64,000 nucleotides of DNA from Yponomeuta sedellus (lineage: Eukaryota; Arthropoda; Insecta; Lepidoptera; Yponomeutidae): positions 25,371,528-25,435,527 of the forward strand of contig OW203724.1 of assembly GCA_934045075.1 (NCBI GenBank), in the 5' to 3' direction. Position numbers and translations under genes: made by a program. Under the pieces are notes generated by a model. It had not been told where the DNA came from. It did not search any database and saw only the letters and a list, made by a program, of their open reading frames with translations. Positions 40,001-52,000 of this stretch are shown here, piece after piece (position 1 is the stretch's first letter; each line of letters starts with the position of its first letter).

Positions 40001-43000
40001 TTTGCGACTTCATTTAACTCCATTTTTCATCCGCCAGATTCCGCTATGAGTGCGAGGGGCGCTCCGCGGGCTCCATCCCGGGAGCAAACAGTACGCCAGA
40101 GAAGAAAACTTTTCCTGCAATCGAGATTGTGGGTCACAAGGGACGCGCTGTGGTTGTCGTCTCTTGCGTCACCAAAGAGGAGCCTTACAGGTGAATATCG
40201 TTCCAAGTTTCATATCATTGGGGGCTAAAGTGCTTGTCGCTTGTTGGCATCAGAAGTGGAATTCGAAATAACACAATAATCCTAAGCAAGTTCTCACTTC
40301 TGATAGAGCATAATATTAGACTTTCCGGATCTTCATAAAGATTATAATCGTAGAACAGAATGGACGCGTCGTTGTAGTCGCCTTCTGCGTCATCAAAGAC
40401 CATACCTAATTACCTACAGGTGAATATCGCGCTATGTTTCAAAAAATGAAGGCTTAAATTACTAGTCACCTTTGGTATCAGAAGTGGGATTTGAAATAAC
40501 ACCCCGCTCCTTCACTTCTGGCTTATAAGACCTTCCGGATTCCCCATAGATATTAAAAAGCAGAAAAGGCGCACCGTGTGGTCTAAAGTGAAGTTATAGT
40601 AAGTATACCACTCACTAACTGTGAAGGAAAGCTTCCCGAGGAAACACAACTGTGTGTGCAAGTGGGATTCGAATTATTATCATACATAGCCATAAGCTGT
40701 GGCTGGAACGAGGTATTCATTTATGGTACTCGCGACACGTTGGCATAGTGTAGTTGGCAATAGGAATGGTAAGTAAAGTAAGTAATTAGTCACAGATATG
40801 TATCTAAATATTGTTGTATTTGAAAAAATTAAGCCAACGAACTACCCTGTTAGCAAAACTAACAGGGTCGCTCGCTGAGTATGTCTGACATTTGATTAAT
40901 CAAAGGGAAGTCGTCTCTCCCAAGACCTAGTTTATGTTGGCTGGAAAACGGTGTCAACAACGCTGGCCTTGTCAAATAAGCTGCAATCGCTAGATTTATT
41001 TCGGGAAAGGTCTCGTTTGCATAGTGTAGTGTTGACTGAATGAGTTTCCATTTATGTTGTCCTAATTAACATTTAAAAAAATCGTGAAATTTTAATTGTT
41101 GCTGCATCAGTTCTACTTCAATTGAGTTTCGATTTAGTTAACTTAATATTGATGGCAACCATGAAATCGTATCACCCGTATAGGTGGCAACTGATGTATT
41201 TGGTTTAGGATGACTTGAGAAAAGATGGTCAGAGTGGAGTTTTCTTCCCGCTGCCTTTTTCTCCAATACACTACGGGCCGCAAGCAGTGGCTTACATTTT
41301 ACATTGTTGATTGACATTCAGCAAATAGAATGTGAATTCTTCACGTTGAAATAAAATTGATTTCATTTCATTCTGTAGCCTATAGTGTAGTCGATACATT
41401 GGTTAATATGGTCAATTTGAAGATCACAAATTATCAACTGACGTACCTACGTCGGTCGTCAAAAACAGGGACAGAAAAAAACAGGGTGGATAAGGTCGAG
41501 TCAGTATTTAAACACGTCATGTCCTCAAGGATAAATGTAGTCCAACTACATATCAAGTTATAGATATGTGCGGCATTGCATTCGTACTTGACTCAGGTCA
41601 TCCACCTTTCTCTTACGGAGTCTGCACAGTGGGGAACTTACATCAAACTTGGATTGTAGTGACGTTGTTTTTAATAATAACGCTGTATTCACCAGTAATT
41701 ACCCCAAATGTATGTTCTAGTACTATCAATTTAGTACCCTAAGTAAGTTTGAAATGAATATTTTCAATTTCAATTTTGACTTTCAATTAGTAGTCTACCT
41801 ACGCAATGATTCCATCTCACATCATCGTGTGTTAGTTGCAAGAAAAATACTATCTAGTTGCAAGAAAATACTACCTTGTTTTTATTGCAGTAAAGATTAT
41901 TACTATTATTAAAATTCTTTATTGCATAAAAGTTTTGCACATAGGCGAGTTCGATGCTACTTCGCATGTTCTACCAGCTAGCCTAAGGAGACCTTTTGGA
42001 GACAAGATTAGCAGGTAGTGTAAATTCAGGGTAGAATTTTCATTTATTCATTCATACATAACTCAGAAAACAAAGCTTGAACTGCTGGGAATCGAAAGTG
42101 GGTCTTTCGCTTCTGAGTCCATTGTCTACCTGTCTATTACACTATTTTTATTTTTAATGCACTAACCCGTGCTAAGGAACAAATTTAAAAACCTATTTAG
42201 AGGCTACAAATTTCACCCATGCCGGGATTCGAACCCGCAACCTCTGGCTATCCGTACCAGCGCTCTACCAATTGAGCCAATGGGCGACTCACGGCATCAG
42301 TGAAATTTCGAACCTCTTTACAATATTCTCTGTATTACGTACAGGCAGCGACATCTGACTTAAGCAAATTGCATTACTTACAGCCCCGACTACCTACTTT
42401 GCAGTTAGGTTTAACATCGGAACGATATCACTGTACCCACATAATTACACTATTTTTATTTTTAATGCACTAACCCGTGCTAAGTTATCGAACGATAATC
42501 AGAACGATATCACTGTACCCACATGATTACACTATTTTTATTTTTAATGCACTAACCCGTGCTAAGTTAGTGCATTAAAAATAAAAATAGTGTAATCATG
42601 TGGGTACAGTGATATCGTTCCGATGTTAAACCTAACTGCAAAGTAGGTAGTCGGGGCTGTAAGTAATGCAATTTGCTTAAGTCAGATGTCGCTGCCTGTA
42701 CGTAATACAGAGAATATTGTAAAGAGGTTCGAAATTTCACTGATGCCGTGAGTCGCCCATTGGCTCAATTGGTAGAGCGCTGGTACGGATAGCCAGAGGT
42801 TGCGGGTTCGAATCCCGGCATGGGTGAAATTTGTAGCCTCTAAATAGGTTTTTATACCTGTCTATTGTTCTGAAAAGACGAAGTTAGGAGTTTTTTTGGC
42901 AATTTTTTCTTTAAAATGATCTAGAATCTAGATTGTAAAATGAACACTTAGTTTTACTTGTAACGTTCAATAAGTCACGGTTTCTGTGTAATCTATCTCT

Positions 43001-45960
43001 TCTATAATATAAAAATTAATCGCTGAACGTGTTGGTAAGCGCAAATCTTGAGAGTAGCTGAACCGATTTCTTCTTCTTCTTCAGGCTATATTATGTAGTC
43101 CACTGCTGGACATAGCCCTCCCCTAATGAGCTCCATAGCGCCCTGTCTTCAGCTTGCCGCGTCCAGCATCTGCCTGCAGTTTTTCGCAGATCGTCATCCC
43201 ACCTGGTCGGAGGGCGTCCTACACTACGTTTGCCGAGTCGCGGTCTCCACTCAAGAACCTTACTCCAACGAACCGATTTCGCAAATTCTTTTTTCAGAAT
43301 ATTCCTTGAAGTACGAGGATGGTTCTTACGGAGAAAAAAAAATAAAGAATCGACTATTAGGCGTTACGAAGTTCGCTAGGTCAGCTAGTAGTGAATAAAA
43401 TGCTTTGCTTTGATTATCCACTCCACCGCCGCAGATTAGCCGCTCCACCGCCTCGCCGCAAGCGAATTATATCAAAGTTTGCTTTGTTGTTTTCTGTTTG
43501 TTCGTTTTCATTCATTGATTGTTTCCCTCGCAGGAGCCACCCGCACAACTTGGTCGGCCGGGACCTGTGCAAGAAGGGAGTTTGCACCGTGAACGTGTCT
43601 CCCGACAGCCCTGTCGTCACCTTCAGCAACCTCGGCATCCAGTGCGTGAAGCGGCGCGACATCGAGGAGGCGCTGCGGCTGAGGGAGGAGATGAGGGTGG
43701 ATCCCTTCAAGAGTGAGTACCGACCGACAGACAGACAGGCGGATGGACGGACGGACGGACGAAATCCAAAAAGTATAAATAAATGGACGACCTCTGTGGC
43801 GTAGCGGTAGCTCGTCTGCCTACCATGCTAGAGATCCGGGGTTCGAATCCCGGCTGGGAACAAAAAAAACGCCCAGGTCTTGGATGTTTACATGTTTGTG
43901 ATGTCGTTGTTTCTGGTTACCACTACATAGGGTATCCTAGTGTCGGGCCAGAAGCAATGTATGTGCCTGTATGTAAATGTAAAAAAAAATTATGTAAATA
44001 TTCATGGACATATTACACGGATCTCGGTAGCGCCATACTCAGTACTCGTACAACCAAATGACTTGTGTTACAAGTGCTAACTGGACGATAGATTTAATGC
44101 AATAAATACATGGATAACATCCAAGACCTGAGACCCGGGGATCGAACCCGAGAACTTCGGTTCTACAATGATTATATTCTTTTTGTTGCACTAACCCGTG
44201 CTAAGGACAATTTTAAAACCCTAGAGGCCAAAAATTCCATGCCGTGACTCGAACCCGCGACCTCTGGCTAACCGTGCCAGCGCTCTACCAACTGAGCAAG
44301 TACCGGCATCAGCGAAATTTCGAACCTCTTTACAATAAATAATACAGGGAATATTGTAAAGAGGTTCGGTTTCACCGTCAGTGTGCCAAACCGCTGCGCC
44401 ACCGAAGCCGCCATTAAAAAAACTAAACATAGCCTTTAAGACTAGCAAGTTCATGTGGCGCTGCCGAAGAACAGATAGGTACTAAGGTTCGTAAGTAGCG
44501 ACCACGAACTGGCAAGCGCAGTGTACGACGCCCCGCTCGCTGTACTGATGATCTGGGGCCTATTGCTTACAGCGGTGGATGGGGATGGCCCAGTACAGAA
44601 AGGATTGGGGTGTCGTAGGGGAAGCCTATGTCGAGCATTGGTTGAGTACGGGGTGATAGATTGAATCGACGTATCCTAATTGCCTCGCTGCTCGAGCGGG
44701 TAACACGTATGCCTATTCAACCAGAGGTCGTGCGTTCGATTCTTACTGGAGGCGTACTTGATTTGTGAAAATTACCTCAGCTGAATGTATATCTATGTTT
44801 GTTAAGTCCTTCCTTTTCCTCCGAGATTCAATATTGTTTGATAAACATGACATCACCACCCACTGTCTTCCGCCTTTTGCAAGAGGCACGGGCCTACTAA
44901 CCATTAATACAGGCTACTAGATAGTCTAGTAATGGGGTAGTAGTCACATAAAAACACGTTTTTGTTATGTTTTTCTTCTAGAATAATATAAGCACAAGAA
45001 TATAAGTCTTTGTAACCATTCCTTAAAATAAATATTTTTTCATTTTCATTCATTTCATTCATTCCTTTGTTGCCATAGCACAGAATTAAAACTCTGTTAA
45101 AGGAAAAAGAGATGTTTTTGAAATGTAAGCCGATGTTTAGTTCGAAAAGTTCAGTTGGTCACCAAGTCGCAGTTGGTGTGCTATATTGAATGAAGAATTG
45201 TGACATTGATTTTGATATAATTCGCTTGCGGCGAAGCGGTGGAGTGGCGGCAGCCCAGTGCACTGGGTTACTGCACTGGGCTCCTGGGTAATCAAATCAT
45301 CAAATCAAAGCATTTAATTCAATATTACACAGAAATTGTAACTTATTGAATGTTACAAGTAAAACTTGGTTGCCATTACAAAATCTAGATCATTTTGGAG
45401 AAGAAATGGACAAAAAACTCCAAAACTTAATCTTTTCAGAACAATAGACTCAGAAGCGAGAGACACAGGTTCGATTCCCAGCAGTGCGAGCTTTGTTTTG
45501 TTAGTTATGTACATTTGTGAAGTTACAGTAGCAATACCACAAGGTTTAAAAACCTATTTAGAGGCTAAAAATTTCACCCATGCCGGGATTCGAACCCGCA
45601 ACCTCTGGCTATCCGTACCAGCGCTCTACCAATTGAGCGCTGGTACGGATAGCCAGAGGTTGCGGGTTCGAATCCCGGCATGGGTGAAATTTTTAGCCTC
45701 TAAATAGGTTTTTAAATTTGTTCCTTAGCACGGGTTAGTGCATTAAAAATTAAAATAGTGTAATACCACAAGGTAACAATAAAGGAAAACGTGGTTCGGA
45801 AACTAAGTGTCTCAGGAGTTCTAATACGCCAAAAGTGCAGTAGCGCTTGAAAGTTCCATCCGATGTGGGCAAGCGTGGTAATTAAGCCCATAGTCTCTCT
45901 CTCTCTCTCCCCCCCCCCTTCCCTCTCTCCCTCCCCTCTCTCTCCCCCTCTATCTCTCAC

Positions 45961-46014
<54 letters not shown>

Positions 46015-49000
46015 GAAGGCCTGTGACCTACAGTGGATTGTTTTTAAGCTACATAAAATTTGCTGGTGTCAGTCTACTGCTGCGCATAGGCCTTCCCCGT
46101 GACACGCCCGATCTTCGGCTCATCAAAACGTACAATAATATGCCTCGCTTGATTTCGGTCCAGGGTGAATGAACAACTAACCTGACGTATCACTCGCCGA
46201 GTTTTCGGTTCAAAAAGCATTTTTAGGTTTTGGAAACCCGCCAATAGTGATACAATCCTCACATAGGAGCACGGTTTGTTTTACCGCTGAGGTTAGCTCA
46301 CTCACTGAATGTGCTTGGTTGATTCATCCAACCTGTTTTAGTTTTTAAACATACCTACATAATTTACGGGCTCTAATCATCATTTGTCTACCTACACTGT
46401 GCCATGCTCGCAAGCGATGTAGGAGCCTGCACGACCCACTTGCTGGGTACAGGAAAATTAAGATAATTGACAAAAAATATGCAGACTACTAAAAAGCCTA
46501 TACATAAAACGTGTTTCTACGCGCACTTAGTTGATTTACGACTCGGAAGTAAAACTTATTCAGTAACAGAATATGCATAATGCACACCTTCGTGAAGCGC
46601 TCGTGGCCTAGCCGAACCGAGTTATTGGAATCAATCACTTGAGTCCGGCAACAACAGGCGAGGTCAGGTGCAGGATGGGTGACCGTCCCGTGACTACCCC
46701 TAGTGGCATTTTTTCCGAGCACTTCCGTGCTTCGCAAGGCACGTTAAGCCGTTGGTGCCGGCTGTGATGTGATGGCAGTTGTTAAGCCATGTCAGAGGTC
46801 TTATGGGCGGCTTGATAACTTCTGACTGTAAGGCCCGCCACTGTCCTACAATCCTCCACCAACCCGGACTTGGCCCCCGTGACGTATAAGCTGACCTTCC
46901 TGCGATGCAGGAAGAGACCGGTGCCCCAGCAGTGGGGACATACAAGAGTTGATATCGAATCGAATCGAATACCTACTACACTTTTTGTCAGTGTTTTATT
47001 GCTTTTTCGATCGAAGGGTGTGATTGGTAAGACTTGGCTAATCAATCATACACAATCCTTAAAATATGTTGGTTTACTTAAGGTGCTACGCGGTGCTAAC
47101 TAGCGCTACCAATGCGCTGACAATTTTAATTGTCATATTTTCTATTATAATGAGGCGTCTTTGAAAAAACGTGATCTTAATAAATATAGTAGGTATTTTT
47201 AAAACCTACTGACAATAATCTACGATTTTAAAGCAACTTTGCCAAAAAACGACCGTTTATAGCGAAAATCTATTAAAGTCCTAGGTTGTTGATCCTAGGT
47301 TCTAAGAATAGTTGTTAAGATTTGTGATGTTCAGTATTAGACAAAAACGTATTATAAAAAAGTATGATTTTATTCCATTGGTGGCGCTAGTTGGCACCGC
47401 ATAGCGCCTTAATACCAGCCTGTCTCATCCATCAGGCCCTCTACACCCGACGTGATTGCGTTCAAAATTGCGCCACAATTAAATTCAATTAGAAATAAAC
47501 GTGTTAGTCACATGAAATACCATTATATTTACTGGAAATGTAGTGTGCATCGGAAACTTAGGGAACATTTTAATTGTACTCAATTGTAACGCAATTTGAC
47601 TAAATTTACGTCGAGCGTAGAGGGAGGACCAGCAATGCGGATGATAAGGCCTACCATGCAAGATGTCCCGGATTCGAACCCCGGCTGGGGACAAAAAAAC
47701 CCAGGCCTTGGATGTTTACATGTTTGTGATGTCGTTTCTGGTTTTCACGACACAGGGTATCCTAGTGTGGGGCCAGAAGCAATGTATGTGCCTGTATGTA
47801 AATGTTATGTTATACATTTATAATAAAATTAAAGACAAAGCCTAGGACGATACGTGCTTGTCTGTTTAATGGTCCAGCCTGGGTAGTATAAGGCACGAGT
47901 CACGCATTTTGTGGCGCTAAATTGTCTTAATTTGACAATTAATTGGATTTAGATTACACTAAAACTCTTTATTGTTAACACCAGAAAATAAAATACCCAC
48001 AAGTCTTATCGCTCTTCGAAACAACTTTAGGGTGGATAGAACTGATAGATGAAGAGAATAGATACGTAGGTTTTTTTTATTAAAGTTGCGACTTTTGTCA
48101 TTTAAAACGTCGTAGTACCCAGGAAATCGTACGCAAACATGAACTTACATCTTTTGTGGCGGAAGAGTAAACATAATTATATCAATGACGATCAATACTG
48201 TCTCTCCGCTGCAATATCATCTCGAAGGCAGCTATTAACACGTTTAACGAGACTAGTGGTTTGATACGCTTCTATAATAAAATCCCTGAAGATATATTAA
48301 GCTTGCCTGAATCGCGGTTCAAAAAATATGTTAAGCACACTTTGTGCCAAAAGGGCTACTATAACATAAAGGATTATTTAGATGACAATGAGGTCAGGAA
48401 TTAAAGCCAGTACAATGTATGAGTTCTATGTTTTATAATAATTATGTAAACTATGTTAATTAAGGACTTTGAAAAGACTAAGTTAGGAGTTTTGTTGTCC
48501 ATTTTTTCTCCAAAATGATCTAGATTTTCAAATGGACACCTAGTTTGAATTGTAACGTTCATTAAGCCGCAGTTTCTGTGCTACTTTGAATAAAAACTTT
48601 TCATTTCATTCAGATTATGTAGTAGTGAGTGTCCGTATTCAGATTCTACACTTGAATTAATTTCTCATCAAAACACTCTGTTCAATCTAGTTGTCTAATT
48701 GGTCCACGAACATTTAATTGTTACTTACTTTTGCTAAGATGCCAATGAAAACTAATGTCATTTATTTCTAAGCACCGAAGTCAAGAAAGAAGGTAACATA
48801 ATTCTTTTCACACAAACATACTTGCAAAAAGTAGGTATAAGAAGATTATTCATTATTTATTTAACTCATTTTATTTGAAAGATATAAATTTGATGGCGTC
48901 TGTATACAGGGTGTCTTATTCAAATCGGTCAGTATGGGAAAGTCTGAAACTATAAGACATACGAAGATCTGTTCTGAGGAACCATGTCATCGATTTTAAT

Positions 49001-52000
49001 AACAAGAAAAACTGCATTCATACATTTTAAAAAACATCTGTACTCCGTTCGGGAATCGAACCCGGTTGTTTTGAAGAAAAAAAAATCTTCTATTAATCAA
49101 ACACTAACAATCAATTGAAAAGATAAGCTATGACACCGTTAAAGACCTAAAAGTGGCCATAGAGACAATTTTAACGCAAATTCACCACATGAAGATACAA
49201 AATGCAATCGTAAGATCGTTACCTAAACGTATTGAGTATTGTATTGAAAAATACAATTTTCAATAGTCACTTCGAGCACCTACTAAAATAAATTAAAGTA
49301 TGTGAAAACAATGCATTTTATTCATTTTAGACATCATGTTTCATACAGACATTTACTGCTTAAGACCTACACAATCGATATCTAAATAGAAATAGTGTAG
49401 GTTTTTTTTTCAAAACAACCGGGTTCGATTCCCAAACGGAGTACAGATGTTTTTTAAAATGTATGAATGCAGTTTTTCTTGTTATTAAAATCGATGACAT
49501 GGTTCCTTAGAACAGATCTTCGTATGTCTTATAGTTTCAGACTTTCCCATACTGACCGATTTGAATGAGACACCCTGTATATCACTACATACGCAAACGT
49601 CTGGTCTTGCTAATATCATTACACTTTGGCATTGGGCAAACAGAGGGACATTTTTATACTTTCAAATTTCGAATCATAAATTTCTGATTCCTGTTCTACT
49701 TCAACGTCATCCATCACACTTCACACTATCACATCACACTAATATTACAAAGGCAAAAGTTTGTGAGTGTGTATTTTTGTTACTTCTTCACGTCTCAACG
49801 GCTGGAGCGATTTTAATAAAATTTGGCATGGAGTTAGCTGACACCCTGGACTAACACATAGGCTATGTTTTACTGCGGGAAAATATCATTTTCCCATGGG
49901 AAAATCGATAAACCGCGGGTAACACGGCGGGGCACAGCTAGTCAAAACTAAAACTTTGCACAAGTCTCCTATTGTCACCGGCGGCGATGTGACGTAGGTA
50001 AACGATTTGGTGCGATTACGTAAACTGAATTCCTAACTATTAGTACCGGACGTGTAGCTGTGCTACTGTTTGATGGTTTATTTACGAGTATTTCATGATA
50101 AATGGCCGTTTGATACGTACTGCACTGTTTTATGGCAGAGGAATTTGATTCTAATTGTGGTTCTGAACAACGCGGGTTTTGGCGCTTGAGTATGTGCCAA
50201 AAAATGTTTTTCATTGATAGAAGTGTTAACGAACACAAAATATTTTAGAAAGGAAACTTAATATATAGGCCACTGGGTAAATATCCTTTATAAAAAACTA
50301 TTTAGAGGCTATAAATTCCACCCATGCCGGGATTCGAACCCGCGACCTCTGGCTATCCGTGCCAGCGCTCTATCCAACTGAGCTAATGGGCGACTCACCG
50401 GCATCAGTGAAATTACAAACCTCTTTACATTATTCTCTGTATTACGTACAGGCAGCGACATCTGGCTGAAGTAGATTGCATCACTTACAGCCCCGACTAC
50501 CTACTTTGCAGTTAGGTTTTTACATCGGAATGATATCGCTGTACCCACATGATTATACTATTTTTATTTTTAATGCACTAACCCGTGCTAAGGACAATTT
50601 TAAAAACTATTTAGAGGCTGCCTGTACGTAATACAGAGATTAGTGTAAAGAGGTTCGAAATTTCACTGATGCCGGTGAGTCGCCCATTAGCTCAGTTGGA
50701 TAGAGCGCTGGCACGGATAGCCAGAGGTCGCGGGTTCGAATCCCGGCATGGGTGGAATTTTTAGCCTCTAAATAGTTTTTTTAAAATTGTCCTTAGCACG
50801 GGTTAGTGCATTAAAAATAAAAATAGTATAAATATCCTTTAGACGAAATTCTCTGTACTCGAGTACCGATGCTCTGTGGTGGAGATTTTTACATGAAAAA
50901 AAACGTAACCACGTATCAAGTATGACTTTTAGGAGTACATTAGAGGAGTCATATTTATATAAAAGACACCTTTAAGGCTGTATGTATTTTTTGGGTATTG
51001 TTCTTGTTGATATTTGTAAATATGGGTCTTTAATTTCTTACTACCTGACTGCGAAAACAAAAAAGGGTTATGTTTCCCCCCTCTATTACATAGAAAAACA
51101 ACCACATAAACAATAGTATTTCTTAATGATTCGCGATACTCATACATAGTTACATATTAAGCCGGTATAATCGCGATTATTTATTAGGTAAAACGTAATT
51201 ACCTTATTTCCCGACGTTTCGGCAGCGTTACAGTTGCCGGTCAAAGAGCACAGCAATGTGCTGCAGTCAAAAATAGACAGGTAAGAGAGTCCGCAATAGC
51301 TGAGCATATATTGGAAACCGGAACTAACATATGGATTTAAAAAAATAGATTTATGACCATCCGATTTCTCCCATAACTTTTTGATCTAGTTCACGAAATC
51401 TAGTTCTAGTTACAGATTAGACAAAAAACGCTAAGATTTGAGGGTTTATTTTGAAACGCAGCTGTCTAAAATGTCGACAATTCTGTGATATTTCCGGTTA
51501 TTCTGTGTAATTTCATAAACTTTTTCGGCAATTTTGAATTTTGCCGAAAAAGTTTATGAAATTACATATTTCTTGCGCGGTTTGTTTTGTGCGAAATAAA
51601 TTTCTCATAAAAGATGATGTTTAAACGAAAAAGGGATCCAACATTCACCAATAGTGAAAACAATATTTGGTAAAGTAAAACCCGTAGAGGGAGTAGTTCT
51701 ACTCTATCTACGGTAAAACCTTTGACGTCTTTTGGCAGCTGATATCTGACATTTGTCTGACTGTTAATCTGGTTTTAGAAGCTAATCGTCCAATATCGGC
51801 AGTTCAGAGACTTCGGTTTAAACTTTGGTTTACGATGTTGGAGAAATCCAATTTGTTATTGTAATCTCGATTAGGAGTCCAAAACCGGATTTAGCTTGCC
51901 GTAATCTAGATTTGGTTCAATGGAGAAAACGGCCCTAACCTACCTAATAAATGATCGCGATTAGACCCGCTTAATACGTAACAACGTAAACAATTATCAT

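Larger units (their letters stand above)
28659..40037 (+). other. dorsal intron 3 (11.4 kb)
   Basis: A mobile-element landscape. It holds a SINE, a palindrome, a LINE tail at 29100-29280 ([13 protein letters not shown] pattern), SINE bodies at 29306-29580, a minus LINE tail at 30450-30560, Helitrons (30932-31138, 35049-35246, 35596-35777), a LINE end at 31880-32130, an unknown frame at 33303-33602, a LINE end at 34300-34440, PLE-type sequence at 36125-36230 (TTCCGACGTTTCAGC) and 39790-39845, a family-P SINE piece at 37610-37680 and a minus LINE tail at 37918-38030. 38040-39780 shows nothing I can name. Confidence 0.45.
40191..43533 (+). other. dorsal intron 4 (3.3 kb)
   Basis: After the exon-derived repeat it holds a SINE body at about 40605-40680, AT-rich DNA to 42080 with nothing I can name, the large palindrome (42178-42853), a LINE 3' UTR (42862-42995) and a nested Helitron (42998-43389). 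Confidence 0.5.

Noticed and set aside
42178..42853. microRNA precursor in the palindrome
   Set aside because: The arms are whole SINE copies and far too long; a dsRNA source is possible but not a typical miRNA hairpin.
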